Shown: positions 20,549 to 33,560 of the stretch, piece by piece
Layout of the letters: each line of letters opens with the position of its first letter
Numbering within the stretch: position 1 is the first letter of the stretch
DNA from: Gyromitra esculenta
Taxonomy: Eukaryota; Ascomycota; Pezizomycetes; Pezizales; Discinaceae
Reading direction: 5' to 3'
DNA length: 64,000 nt
Assembly: GCA_038503075.1 (NCBI GenBank)
Contig: JBCAML010000015.1
Span: 1,548,823-1,612,822, forward strand
Position numbers and translations under genes: made by a program
Notes under the pieces: model-generated
Told to the model about the DNA's origin: nothing
Databases searched by the model: none
The model's input: only the letters and a program-made list of their open reading frames with translations

Positions 20549-21195
20549 GGCGGAGTTGATGGAGGTAGGTGTGCTTATGATGTGGGTGTCGGGCGGGGGA
20601 AAGAGTTCTGGCGTAGATACTCCTAGTCTAGCCACTCGGGAATGACTTCAACCAAGGTTTGTGGTTTTCGCAGTGTTAAGCAAGGGAAGATGCTTAGGAT
20701 GGATTGGCGAATCTGGGAGATGATTTCCATGCAAAGGGTTGTTTTCTGCAGTAGAGGGTGTAGATGTTGGAAGCAACGTAATCTCACGGTTGAGTCCCTC
20801 GTTAAGCCCTTCAGTATCCCTGAAGGTGAGCAGTGCTACTTAATGAGGTATCAACGCATTCAAAGAGTGCAGCGTTTCTACAAGTTCTACGAGGGGTCTA
20901 TCTCAAGGCGAGATAAGTGCAGTGAAGTGGACAGCAGCAGCGAGGGTTCTGAGGTAGAACCTAGATAGTATTGACAATTGCAAGAGAAGGTAAACGAGAA
21001 CGTTGCTTAAGGAAAGAAGAAGAGAAAAGACAAGAATGACCGAAATCCTTCGCTTAAATACCCCGCTTTCCCGTAACACAATCAACAACCTGACAACAAC
21101 CGGAACGCAACCGAACTACAATAGGATTATAATAAAAGAACCAAAACCCATGACAACTATCGTACCAAATCCTAACCCTATCCCTAATCCGTGAA
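20356..21195 (-). mobile_element. Remnant gypsy element C: LTR, leader and gag start, cut by element B
   Basis: A minus-strand LTR-like block (about 20770-21190) is similar to, but clearly diverged from, the B LTR. It is followed by a leader and the start of a Gag-like frame. That frame stops where the B LTR begins, so B appears to have landed in this older relative. No target duplication can be checked because B's other end is off the window. Confidence 0.6.
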
Positions 21196-21203
21196 ATATT
21201 CAG

Positions 21204-21560
21204 ATGTTCTATTTTTGTTATTGTTTCGATATGTTTCCTTTGGTTTCCCTTACAATGAGTCATATGTTGGTTATAGGAGAAATGGGTTATGGGTATATAA
21301 GTGAAGGGAATCCCTCTCTTGTTGTACTTTCTCTTCTTCTTCCTTTAAGCAATGTCTTCTATAATCACTCTTGTATTCTACAAATACAACCTTCGGTTAT
21401 ATCTCTTAACCTTTCGCTGTCGCTCTCTTTGATACCCTACTATTCGAAGAACCAGTAGAGCCTGTGGAATCCTCGCATATGCTCTCGCCATTTGTTCTTC
21501 GTTCAAGTAGCACTGCTTATCTTGGGGGATACCTGAGAGCTTGATGAAAAACTCACTCCT
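21204..21560 (+). repeat. LTR copy of the B/C family, plus orientation (solo or fragment)
   Basis: Starts TGTTCTATTTTTG and carries TATATAAG, CCTTTAAGCAATGTC, GTAGAGCCTGTGGAA and GTAGCACTGCTTATC in the same order as the B LTR. It lies head-on to the C LTR. No internal region follows, so it is a solo LTR or a fragment. Confidence 0.65.
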
Positions 21561-21613
21561 TGAGAATACGCATGCATCGAGATCTCGGAGGTCCAGCTAA
21601 TCCTGGGAGCAGA

Positions 21614-22066
21614 ATTGGGAAAACCTTTCTAATGCCAGCCATTAGCCACAACAACCTTTAGAATACCATCCAACGCCAAGCACAACCAGAGACACACACA
21701 GCACGCTACCATACTATTCCTACCCCCCAAGCCTAAGGTTTTCTCTAAAATCGAACAAATTAAAATAAATAAATAATAATTAGAAGCATTTAGCGATGGG
21801 AACCCTTTAGGCCAGCGTGTATGGTCCTGTCGGACATTGTTTGGTTTAAGCGAGGCATAATTGGGGCAGCTGGAGCTTAGAGAAGCTTGGGGAGACGGTG
21901 TGCTCAGAGTGTTACTATATCTAGCAGAAACTAGGGAATTTGGTCGGTAGCAGGGCTGTTTATGTGGTAGGCGGAGGGCTCTGTGTGTCTCTGGTTGTGC
22001 TCGGCGTTGGATGGTATTCTAAAGGTTGTTGTGGCTAGTGGCTGACATTAAAAAGGTTTTCCCAAT
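21614..22066. mobile_element. MITE-like element with ~90-bp terminal inverted repeats
   Basis: 21614-21706 and 21976-22066 are inverted copies starting ATTGGGAAAACCTTT, with only a handful of mismatches over about 90 bp. The 270-bp interior has no ORF. I see no clear target duplication. It is a non-autonomous DNA transposon by structure; superfamily undetermined. Confidence 0.8.
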
Positions 22067-22307
22067 GTGGGACGCATTAGATGCGAGATGACGAAATCTT
22101 CGCTAGAATATAAACATTCAAAGAACGTGTTGCGACTAACGGAACTATCTATATATGGAGATCTAATTGTATATTTACAAACCCATCACGATGATAATGA
22201 TTGGTTAGGAAATAAATAGGCGCTTGAGCTCGCATGTTTGTCCAACCCTTCATCCACTGCTCTAGAGAGGGAAGCAGTATGGATATTCTACTCTAATCCT
22301 GAACGGC

Positions 22308-24425
22308 TCAGTACTCGTCGAAGGCATCTTCGATCTCTTCCACCTCGGCGTATACGCTCAGCCTAGAAAAAGATTCTAGAACATCTTCAACTTCAGCAAC
22401 TGAAAACTCTCTGTACGGTTTGGCCCTGAATCGCGATTCCATGGGATCAACGAGTCTGCTCGTCTCGGAGTATCCAAAATCGCTTAGGGAGGTAACGTTA
22501 AAGGCTGCCATCTGTTTTCAGGTTTTTAGCTTTCATATACTTCGACCAATTGATTGTGGCGTTAAACTCACCATGCCATGGTCTTCGTGCATCGTATTGT
22601 GGCAATGGAACATGTACACACCACCCCAAGGCTGCATGGTCAGCATAGAGCCCTGATTAACTGGATTGTGTATATGAGCTCACAGCATATTTAGCAATTA
22701 CGGTGACTGCCTCGTTTGGCCCTAGAAAAACGACATCTTTGATGGAAGCGGCTTCGTATGAAGTGATAAAGGTCCTCCCAGAACTTTTGCTTTTGTCGTT
22801 TTTCTCCCGTGAAAGAATCTGGAAATCGACAAGGTGCATGTGAATTGGATGATTACCGAGGCCACCGACAAGCCTCCACTTCTCTATCGTGCCACGGGGC
22901 ACGTTGTGGAGAATCCCTAACTCAGTTATTAGCACATTACGCAGAATACGGTTTTTCTGGAGTTTATTTCACTATTTGCGACGTCGTCGAAGGATACGTT
23001 ATTAATCGTCCATTTATTGCCGATTCTACCAACGGCAAACACTTTGTCAATGTCCGCCTTGTCTTCCAGCAGATCCAAAGGTTTAAAGACGGCCGGAAGT
23101 GGACCATCTCCGGTCTCATCGGAGACGATGTCTCCAACGCGGAACTGCATGATTCTATCGTATCCAACGTAATTCGTGTCCACAAAGGTGTTTGTTTGTT
23201 TCATAACAAGGGTTTGGCCTTCGCAACCGGCAAAATCCACCAAAATCTTCAGGACGCCGCATGTGAGTATTCGTTTCATAGTAAATTTTGAGGGGAAAAT
23301 AGCATTACCTCCCACCTTTCTGCCAACGAAAGGATCAGTGTTTCTGTTTCTACGGGATGTGACATTAAGCCGGCGTCAGAGCCAATTACGTGAAACAACT
23401 TATTGGCACCGGTTGAGTCATCATTGATGGTCAGATTGAAGGTGCGACTTGTAGCTCCATTAAGAATCCTAAATCTGTATTTCCGAGGTTCCACGACCAA
23501 ATATGGGAGGATTTGACCGTTCACGGATGGGGTATCGCCATATGCGCCTATCAGCTCATCGGTTTCGTCGGTGATGTTACCGGCTGGAGTGTATCGCCTA
23601 GAGTTGAGCAGCAACGGAATGTCGTAAGCCCCCCGAGGAATATCAAATTCTTCATCGAGTTCGGCGTCTTCGATGATGTAGAAGCCAGCTTGACCGGAAT
23701 ACACGTTCAAACTAGTAAGGTCTATAGCATGATCCTAGTGCAATATGAGAATGTAGCAATAAGATAAACAACTAATACCTACAGGGGTAAGAAAACTTAC
23801 ATGATACCAGAGTGTTCTGGCCTCTTGAGTATTGGGATAGTAGTAGTCCTTATACTCGCCTGGCTTGATGATGTCTTCGGCCCAGCCATCGAATGCTAGG
23901 TTACGAAATGTCAAAAAAAAAAAAAAAACCTCTATTTAGTATATATAGCGTTTGATGGAAACTCACGAGCTCTACTGTAAGAACCATGCAAGTGAACCGA
24001 TGAGGGTCGATAATATTCGTTAACAAATCGGATCACCGTCTCCCTTCCTTTCTGGATACGAAAAGTAGGGCCAGGCTCTTGCCCGTCGTAACCGGTCAGT
24101 GTCGCATTCCCAAGATTTGGAAACAAGTTTTTTGTGAACTCTATGATCTTGACCTCGTAAAAGTCGATACTAACACCGGTTGTTTCGTTGATGTACGTTC
24201 TGGCAGTGGCTAAATGAGTTTTGTTTGCAGCGATGATCCAAATAGGAGGTCTCACGCTAAAGGCTCCTTCACCGAGGGTATAGGTAATGGAAATTCGAAT
24301 TCATAGTCGTAGTTTGGGCTGGTTCTAGCGACCAAGATGGGCGTGGGGAGACTAGTCTGCCCATGAACAAGCAAAGGGAGAAAAATTGCCAGAGTAGCAG
24401 TTAAACCCTTGATTGAATAAACCAT
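22308..24425 (-). pseudogene. Multicopper oxidase (laccase/bilirubin oxidase type) with three frame breaks
   Basis: Five exons with GT-AG introns at 23896-23966, 23735-23800, 23247-23308 and 22512-22571. The start ATG at 24423-24425 gives a signal peptide (MVYSIKGLTATLAIFLPLLV). All four copper motifs are readable: HLHGSY, WYHDHA, HPIHMHLVDF and HCHNTMHEDHGM. A normal protein of this family oxidises phenolics or bilirubin outside the cell with O2 reduced to water. Three single-step frame changes break it: at a TTT run near 24291 (EFEF to SITYTLGEG), at an A5 run at 22952-22956 (SRK to NRILRNV), and near 22685-22690 (KYA to HIHNPVNQG). Spliced genes elsewhere in the window are clean, so I favour a pseudogene over sequencing error, though both homopolymer sites allow the latter. 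Confidence 0.85.
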
Positions 24426-27400
24426 ACCGATGAGTCGAAGGCTTCAGGTATGTTCGGGTGAGGAGTGAAAGACTGTTGGTAATCTAGGTCCTGTCCGGGA
24501 ACGTGCTCGACGAGTGGAGCCAGTGGCTTTATAGCTCTTGAGGACGGTATATTTTTATTTTTTGTGGGGTTAGGCTTGTAACTTATGTGCGCTGGTGATT
24601 TATATTCCTGGGTAAAAATGTGTCTCAGCGTCGTCAGTAAGAGCGTGAGCACGAGGGACGTGTGGGAAATCGGTACTGTTTCGAGCGTCTAGCCCGAGAC
24701 ACATACGATGTTAGGGAGATCTCGTGCATTGATCGACTTTAGTCCATCTTCTGTAGGTTTGAATAAGATTACTACACGGAGAAAATGCCAACCGCATTCA
24801 CACTATCATGATCACTAGCCGCGGGGGATTGTTAAATTTAAACACCACCGCCCTCCGCAGACCCCGTAGCAAACACAGATGGGTTTATATCCCAAACAGG
24901 ATGTCTGAAAGGGGTCTGTACGCCTTTTAGGGCGAAATAGTAAAATAACTAAAAGCCCGCCATTGTAGTAAAACCTAGTGCAATTTCTATCTTCACTAGC
25001 TATTTGGGATAGAGTACGCAACTAACAAGAATCGCTGATAGGATCTCAACTGTCGCTTAATTCAAGGGTTTGCCGTAGCGGCCGGGTACAAAAGCAGCGG
25101 CTTTCGGGGGAACAGAATTGTTGGCTTCCCAATCGGCTGAGATAAGTGAGGGAGCGAATCATAGTCTCTCGATACCTTCCCTTGAAGCAGAAGGGGCCAA
25201 ATTTTCCGCGGCCGAGCAAGGACAGCGACAATGTACTGTTCTCACGTGCACAAAGAAGACAAGATAGGGGATCCGGAAGAGTCAACCTTAATTTAACGTC
25301 GCAGAGCCACATCTCAGGGCTCCTCAAGCATCACCTAGGCCTCAAGGTTTAGATCTGTCTTATGATCAGTATTTGCTATGCTATGCGCAAAGTAATCGCG
25401 ATGTCGCTCGAAAGTTCATGATTAAATAGAGCTAGATATTGTGCTCGGCGATGTGTGATACGATATGCCAAACAGTTCGCTAGACGTTGTGTACAGGGAG
25501 GTTTTAGTAGCCTACCACCAGTTTGGTCAAGCTGTCGAGATAGCTGATTATGTACCCAGTTCCTCACGTCATGCACCGGGTCGAATTGCGAGAATACCAT
25601 GTAACACGATATTACAAATTGAGAGGTATGTAATCACCTGACAAAGATCTTTGACTTTCGTGTGACAATGTCCGAATAATCTCCTGGGTTTGCTATCCCG
25701 TCGGCGACGTGGCTATGGATGGGGAACTGCAGCTACATGTATTCCACGAGCTAGTGAGTCCCTTTTGAGTTGATACGTGTCTGCCTATCCAATCTCTCCT
25801 ACTCGTGGTTAGCTATAGTGGTAGGCAAGGATATAGTTAAAATAGTAGCACTGACTTTAGGTAGAGTCTCACAAAGCCTGTGTCTAACGTAGATGCCTTT
25901 GAGAATCTCTTCGTTGCTTTTCGTGCATGTATCGCAGGTATACACCCCGACACCCCGCCAGGGATGAGCGCAGGAGGTATCCCAGGCCATGACAACTAAG
26001 GAAAAACTCTCCGCGATCGGCCTACTCGTCAATGGACTTAAGAATCAGGAAATATAGTTAGTGTAACTTTGTATGCCGCGATTTCTGTGCATGTTTTGTA
26101 CCATATAAAATCCTCTCCTGTTTGAATCAGTGAGCTTTCAGGGGTTAGAAGGAGATCTGGGAGTGGGAGCGCGGGGCCGGTTGCCTGCTTAGGTGAATCC
26201 ACTTCTGTGGGACGTAGATGCATGAATTGCGCATACCTGCTGAAATCACTTGCTAAGTTCTTTCGTACTATGATAATAATACGATACATATACTAGGAGG
26301 CATGAATATGAAGCTCACTCCTAGTTTAGCCCATAATTTGGATCGCCATAGTTCGGAGTGGGAATTGGAGTTGGAGTCAAGAATGTAGAGAATAGTAATA
26401 AAAAATAGCTGGGTTTATCCCTGGAAATCCAATGTAAACTAAATTTATTCGAGAAGGCTAAGGTCGAAGGGACTAGAATTATGATATTCTTATTCTATAT
26501 ATAAATTCTTAAATTACTTGATTATACTATCTACAGGAAAACCTAATCTTATTGTGCGATTTAATCCCAAGTGCAATCGTGTGAAACTCCCACAGCCCTT
26601 TTGGAGCGTCGTAGATTTCTCACTTCTCGGTTCAGAGCCTCACACCAATCATACAACGCCTGTAGAAATCTGTTTCGCGATGCATGTTAGCAGCAGAGAG
26701 TCGCATATCCCCTAGGCATTTGGATGCGTAAATGAATTCTACTACTATCCCCTAGGCATTAAAAACAGCAGTCGAGTGATATCCTATGACAAGCAACTTC
26801 GGCTATAGATCGTAATCAGGTGGTCTGGTTGCGCCAACGGGCTCCGAGCCCAAGGGCTATACTGTACACGTACCAATAGCGATATTCAACCCTTGTGGGG
26901 CTGACCTGCTGATTCGCTGAATACCAGGTAGGTATCTGAAAAGAGTCATACGTACATGTAGGCATGGGAGCAAAACCCTGACTAAATGAGCAGTAGCGAT
27001 TAACTAACCTGTTCTCGAACCTTTTTCTTTTTCTTTGCCTTTCTTTGAGAATTAGTGCCCATTTTTTAAGGATAAGTCGATACGATCCCAGTAATCAGTT
27101 ACGGTTCATACATAGTAAGAGCAAGTAAGAGCAAGACAAAAATTTTGTCCCGTTGGTTTAATTTTTAGCAATAATTGTATATATTTCAACTGCAAAACAA
27201 CCAATTCAGAAACTTGTAGAAATAAAAAGCAAAATATATAGTTAAAAGAAAACAGTCTATCGATAGGACTACTCAGTGATGAATAGCTATAGGTGGGGAA
27301 CACTAAGGAAAGAGACTATAAAATACAAAAATAAAAACAAAAGGAGAATCACGTGTAAACGCAATAAATCGTTCCAAAATCAAATTTAGCCAAAGAGATT

Positions 27401-27858
27401 AAACCGACAGAGAAGAATAGTGAAAGAAAAACAAATACATAAAGCTAAGCATACATCTCAACCATCTCTCGGCCACAATAGAACTTATTAAGGGAGGACT
27501 TGTAACGAAAATGTATATATCTCGATCTCTAGAAACCAAGAGTGTGCAAGCGGCTACACAGCCTCATAATTTTCGCAACCTTTCTTCCTATACCCGAACG
27601 TGTACATTAACCCTGTGACTTGTTTCGTGGTCTCCAATCCAAACATCTTACTCGAGGTGATGGCAGGCCAAACACTATCGGTCGGGGACGTGAAGGATTG
27701 AGTAGATGCGACGAAGGGTTCGTATATAATACGCTAATGCATAACCTCATTTTTGGGAGGAGAAAATAGGTCAATAATGAGTCAGTGACCGCCAGAGAGG
27801 TACGATCTTGGAGTTTGAGGATCCTTGGTATGGGTTTCGGTGCTGTGACTCGTAGACC
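24426..27858. other. Intergenic, no gene recognised
   Basis: AT-rich DNA with only short unrelated ORFs. Two adjacent minus-strand ORFs of 77 and 83 codons (25799-26032, 26038-26289) match nothing I recognise. A 14-bp direct repeat (ATCCCCTAGGCATT) occurs at about 26706 and 26746. Confidence 0.5.
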
Positions 27859-28857
27859 TCAGGGGTGATTGCTCAGCATTTGGATCAACTGCAAATCGAA
27901 TCTCTCCCTAGACCTGAGGTGAATTCCTGCTGCTCCAAAGTGGTGAATCCCAAGAGGTTCTATTCCGCGTTCTCTTCTGAAGATATTTGTGGCTGAGAGT
28001 GCTTCTGTGTCTCGGAGAAACAAGAAACCCCACTTTGCCGCAAATTCCTCGGTCAACTCGTAGCTCCACGGGTCGTACGAACGCTGTCCCCACAGCCTGA
28101 GGCCCCCCGTCTCAATATCGTGACAGAGTTCAAACTGATTGATCGAGTTTGGTGAGTCACGGAGTATTTCAAGAATCGTTTGCCGGAATCCTCGAAAAGG
28201 TATCAAGTCAATGTAGGGGTGATGTTCGACTGTTCTTTGGAGACCTTCGGGAGCCAAATGGGGCATATATTCACGAAGGTATACAATTCTTTGTTCGAGG
28301 CTCTCGTAATACCCATTGCCGTATTCTACGTATGGAGATATAGACCTTGTGTTGCGAAATTGGGATTTGTCGATTTCTAAATGGCGAATGTGTATTTCGA
28401 TTGCGCTTCGCATCACGAGCAAATGACGAACACGGAATTGTTCCTCGTTCTCAATAGGTCTCGTCGCTTCTAGCCACGAAGCAACCGGGAGTATACGACT
28501 ATCCGGAGCTGGGGAGAGGTGTCGCTCTATGATATTAGCCATTGGGTGGCAGGGTTCGGTGGACCAGTCGGTGGAATAAGTGATTCTAGCTTCGGTTTCT
28601 GCGATTTGCTTCTCGACTTCTGCCGTCTGTCGTCTCTGTTTTGCGCCTAGATTGAGATAACTTATTTAGTTCTGATTTTTCCATCAGTAAGAAGTGTAGA
28701 GTTTCTTACGATAATTTCTTTGAGCTATTCGATTCTGAGCTCTTCTCCTTTCAATCGGGTCTCCAATAACCTCCCATTCCAGATCTCTATCTTCTTCGTC
28801 GATGGGAGTAGATCCAGCAGTACTACTAGAAGATCCATGATTATAATATCTAGACAT
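27859..28857 (-). CDS. bZIP protein with DUF3425-type C-terminal region
   Basis: Two exons (28710-28857 and 27859-28646) joined by a 63-bp GT-AG intron (28647-28709) give 311 residues. I chose the ATG at 28855-28857 (MSRYYNHGSSSS); an in-frame ATG 99 nt upstream is possible. The basic region is at residues 36-56 (ERRRAQNRIAQRNYR then AKQRRQ), with the N-X7-R pattern of bZIP DNA-contact residues, followed by a short heptad-like stretch. The C-terminal 230 residues (LRLWGQRSYDPWSYELTEEF) resemble the DUF3425 region common in fungal bZIP-like proteins. The intron splits the codon for the conserved Arg of the basic region, a position that looks deliberate. Likely a nuclear regulator; its targets cannot be told. 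Confidence 0.88.
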
Positions 28858-29130
28858 ATTGTGCTCGTTCGTTCGTTGTAAATACAGTGATTTTGATTCT
28901 ATGTTGATTAATCTTTTTTTCGGCGATTCTAGCGGGTTTAGATGATACCCAATCATTCACAGCAGTTTCAAGTATCAGGCGATGATGATTGATGGTGCGT
29001 TTTTATGTCATAGGTAATATATTGAGGGGTCTTGAGCCCTTATATACTAAAATCAAGCGGGTAGAAAAGTATCAAGATATTCACGCTTCTAGAGATTACG
29101 GATAAGGGTGAATCACCACTTGACCGACCT

Positions 29131-29380
29131 TTAACCCACGTCATAGGATCTTTTAGATTTTCGACTACCGGTACCAAGAATAGGGCCTGGGGCGTCTGTC
29201 GGGTCCAATGAGTTTGAAAGCGATTGCCGGGTTAAGAGCCACCCCATTCTCCTATCAAAATACTCCTGATCACGTTCGTCCCAAATGAGATTGTTCCTGC
29301 ATGCAGACCTGTAGGAATAAGAATCGAGCAAGAAGAGAAAGTAAGAAATCTTTAGAAATCGAATACCTAGGGACCTGCAT
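29131..29380 (-). CDS. Possible small spliced gene, function unknown
   Basis: ATG at 29378-29380, a 14-nt first exon, a 58-bp intron (29309-29366; GTATTC donor, pyrimidine-rich tract, TTCCTACAG acceptor) and an exon to a stop at 29131 together give a 63-residue frame (starting MQVPRSACRNNLIWDERDQE). The phase is kept across the intron. The product is charged, with a basic Ser/Lys-rich tail, and has no family I recognise. It could be the 3' end of a larger or decayed gene. It lies upstream of the bZIP gene on the same strand. Confidence 0.3.
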
Positions 29381-32184
29381 CTTGATCCTTGTCAAGGCAA
29401 TTTTATGAAGATGGACGCCTAGATATGTGTCAAACCTCCTAAGATCGAGTCTTTATCGAGGCTTAGGTTACCGTTGCTGACGGTGCTGACACTAAAATAT
29501 GGTCTATTTTACCTGCATATATATTCTGTAAGAGAAATATATCAGATTAGATCCATACGCAATATACGGGGCTGCAGTATACGTAGGCACCCTCCCTAGG
29601 CCTGCGGGCCGAAAGGTCTATAGTCATGGGCTAACCATGGTCATGGGTTTAGGAAACCTTCGATGCTATGTAACTAGAAGTCTATATAGCGCATTTCATT
29701 CATCAGTCTATTTACAGTTATACAATTCCCCCAACTACTACTTTTCCTTCTGAATCAGCAGTTATAAATCCTGCAGCACACCATTACACTATACTAAGTA
29801 TTAATTATACTAATCATTATCCATACCATGCCAAATGTATTCCCATAAGCGCTGCAAAGAAAAGCGTCTAAGAAGAAGCTCGAGTGAGAGCCTGGAAGAA
29901 GAGGCTCGAGTGCTCTTAACGACATGGGTCTTGAGGAAAGCGTTAGACATTAGGGAGTCTCTAGGGAGCTGTGATTGTTGCGGGCCGTATGAATACATTT
30001 AGGTCCAACTCAACGCATTTCACAGCCTCAGGGAGCACCAATCAAGCCTATTCTACTCCGATACTATAGATCATGGGGCTGAGCCGTTTATGCACGAAAA
30101 ATGCTTGAACTAAACGATTGTCTGTCAATCACCCATGGTCATAGGTTTCCGTCCATAGTAAACCATATGATTAAGCCAAATTGAGACAGCTATAGATGAC
30201 TGATGATATGTACCTCGCTGGCTAGTTCTACTTATAGTTATGTGTCACAAGTGGTGCTAGATTATAGGAAATCGTACTTAGTTTTTCTAGTTCCCAGGAG
30301 GGGTTGATACTCAGCTGTGTCTTGGTATTGCTGTAGGAATTTTTGATGGAGATCAATTGCCTACCATAGCTAAAGGGAAAAGAAATCGCAAAATCAGCCT
30401 TAGACTCTGAGGGTTTTTTTGCGTTCTCATAAAAACGGGGGGTTGACTATAATCTTGACAGACAAGCGGGGGATTGATGACCCGGGGAGCACCGCGCTAA
30501 TAAATCACGTGTGCATGCCAAGATAATTGGCATTCAGCATTCTACAAACCACTCTTGGGATTTGGGACAGAACACGTCCAACTCAAGACAGGTTTTCGGA
30601 ATTAAAGAAAACTCCAAACCCTAGAAAATCTTTACGAAAGAGAGCGCCAGATAAATAAAGCTCGCCCTAGCTCAAGAGTGTGCTCTAGGAATAAGAATCC
30701 CATTTTCCCAAGGGTACCGTACCTTTGGAACTTGTATACAGGTCTATTGGTAATATCCGAATTCGAAGCATCTACTGAAAATTTAAAAACACGAAACAAA
30801 ATTAAACACGTGATTCATAATGATCACTATTAGTTTGTTTGAGCGCATGCATCGTATGCCGAAATAACCGCTAATCTATCATCGTGCGTGTGCAAGAAAA
30901 GCTGCGACAATTGCACTTAATTCTCACAGGGAAACTTTGATCTGATAGGATTTTTCTCTTGGTGACCGGCAGTGGTGCCTTGCCAGAAGTAAAAGTTGAC
31001 AAATTTACTCCTTCCCAAACCTCGGTTTAGACCTCCGATTAGTTCCATCTCAATGGCCGGTTTCTTATGCCAGTTCAGCCGCACCCCCAACATGTACATA
31101 CTTGTAGCTCTTTCCCCTATCCATAGGGCAAACTCATACGGCGATGAAAATTTCACCGACTAAATCTGTTTCTGGAAGCCCTGGATCCTCCATCTGTACC
31201 GACGGCTCATCTCATGCGGGAAAACACGTTGAGTGTAACGGAATTATGCTACACATAGGCCTATAGGTTACGCCCAGCCCTACCAGGATATTTCGGATTC
31301 ATGCTGGGCCACGGTACCATCACAGCCGAAGTGTTGCATACACACGATAAATAGCCAAAAAAAACAATCTAAAAATCATTGGTCTTATAGTCTAAGCCTT
31401 CCGCGCTTTGCATTGCACACAAACGCTAATTAGGCGACCTGGAAGATATCACAGTACATTCCATAAAACCAAAAAACACGAATGCCCGAAAGCTCGATCG
31501 ATTGGTTCGCCACTCTATACCTAGAATTCAGAACCTTAGAGGAGATATGTCTGCGTGAGATAAAAAGATACAGGCATAGATTTTCATGAGTCAATTCGCT
31601 ACTGTTGCCTAGCGGTTAGAAAGGAATTGCTCACGCTAATATCATTCATAGATGCCTATAGGTGTGGGCTGGTTTCTAGTGTTTCGGGCACGAACTTAAT
31701 GTGAAGACCATGAGGAATGTAAACTAAATAACCTGCAGGTGTACCTGGCCCAAGAATAAACAATTCATATACCGAGACATATGCCTTGACCCGGCAGCCA
31801 ACTTCGGAGTATTTGTTTCAAGCTTGGTCCAATTCGGCAGTGTTTTGTATCTCCCTAACGCTGGAATGCTCTAGATACCACCAGAGGCTTGTCTCGTCGG
31901 AGGTAAGCGACTATGGTAGGGGATCAATCCTCGTTAACTACGTAGAGACAAAGTTCCACTAGTATTATACAGCACCACTCAGCCACCACGGGGGCACGAT
32001 GACTATCTTGAACATCCATCTCTATTAACCAACCAATTGTTCTACTCTCCCCTCGACGACTAAATTGTTTTAATCCCATTCGCGCGTCTTGGCATACACG
32101 TCACTGAATGTTTGTTCCTCGAAACAATTTTAAATCACTGCTCACGTCGCTGAGATACAACGAGGTCATGTGATCAGTTAATAA
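29381..32184. other. Intergenic desert
   Basis: AT-rich, with only shadow-length ORFs. The 79-codon minus-strand ORF at 30917-31156 is unrecognised. No RNA gene or long repeat seen. Confidence 0.5.
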
Positions 32185-32309
32185 AGTGTTTTGGCCACTG
32201 CGCCGCAACCAAAATTCGAGAATTCTTGGCGGATTTTCACATAGTAATTATGCCAAGAACTCATATTTTAAGCTCGAATTTTAGTTGTCATGGGGTTGGC
32301 CAAAACACT
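32185..32309. mobile_element. MITE-like foldback element, 125 bp
   Basis: Imperfect terminal inverted repeats of about 36 bp begin AGTGTTTTGGCCA and end with AAAATTCGAG at their inner edge. There is no coding capacity and no clear target duplication. Confidence 0.65.
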
Positions 32310-33272
32310 CCAATGGGCTGTTAGCCACCTAATTTCTACACGTGACCCAATTGGATCTCGGCGACATGAGTAAATACTAAAATAAATAAAGCTTGGTGCT
32401 CAGGGTGTAAGAAAGCTCAAGAGACCTGTACGATCGACCAAGTAATTTCATCGGTTTGGATCAGGCTGTGGGAAGACCAGGTAATATAAGGCTATTGTTG
32501 CATCACCCCAGAAACCTCCTCGTCTACAGTTCACCCACGTGGGATCGCGATGAACATATACCACCAATAGCTATAAGCTCAGACCTGGGTTCAAAGGTAT
32601 CCATGCAGAAAGTATTCAAATGCTTTCGTAAAGTTCGCTTATGTAACTATTGACTGACATTTTTGGGGCTGGCACCTAAAAAGCAGGGGTTGAGCATATG
32701 CATTCACTTTGCATATTCAATCAATGCCAATGTATATGCCTGTAGCTTATTTTCAGCCAGGCGCGATTTAGGGATACATCGCAGTGAGTTTTTCAATTCA
32801 CAGCTGAAACTGTGATCGCACAGTCACACATAGACGAGCTGAGACATCCCCGTTGTAGATCTGTGGCAACATGCAGCGCTCCGCCGCAGCACCTCTGGGT
32901 TAGGGTTGCTATTCTTCCAGATCGTGGGATCCTGATACACCATATCCAACTTATTTCGGGAAAGAACCCCCCGCCGCAACGAAGTTCTAGCCATCATGCG
33001 CATATCTATATAATATTCCAAGAATCCCCCTGTCAGGTGCCATGATGACTCAAGTTTCTTTTATAGAGCACAAGGGACGTAAGGCTACCTTATACTTGCC
33101 GTCACGATAAACTCCTATGGTGGGACTGACTTAGCTTCATGTACATATAGCTCAGGCTCAGCGGGAGTTCATTCCCCAACCAGGTATGTATGTAATGCTT
33201 TGGCATAGAACCATGGCGATTTACGTGTGGGATGCGGGTGATCCGGGGACTATTGATAATAGCGAATAGGTA

Positions 33273-33355
33273 CATGAGCCGTGTAAGAAAAATCTTGACA
33301 TCCCACCTCACTAATGAGACAGTCAATGGGTGTCAAGACTTTTCTTGCACGACTG
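33273..33355. mobile_element. TA-flanked MITE, CAGTCGTG family, copy 1
   Basis: 83 bp, nearly all inverted repeat (GTGTAAGAAAAATCTTGACA and its inverse GTGTCAAGACTTTTCTTGCA), flanked by TA at 33271-33272 and 33356-33357. It is the same family as 51968-52048. TA target duplication suggests mobilisation by a Tc1/mariner-type transposase. Confidence 0.75.
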
Positions 33356-33560
33356 TACCCTCATAATTTTTATAGTGAAATGCGGAGGTTTTGTAACATG
33401 ATCCCAGTGACTCTGCCTCCGTGTTCAAGTAATCCAGCCAAAACGGGGGTCTTCGGCTGAAGGATAACAAAATAGTGATGTCAGGTAACTATGGTTTCTC
33501 AGCATCTGGTACCATTTTTTCTACTCCTCTCTTGACTAGGCAGCAAAACAGAACAAGGCT

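Noticed and set aside
22660..22695. A 31-bp GT-AG intron explaining the third break in the multicopper oxidase
   Set aside because: Shorter than any other intron here, and it would remove HIHNPVNQ, which looks like conserved coding sequence; a frame break is more likely.
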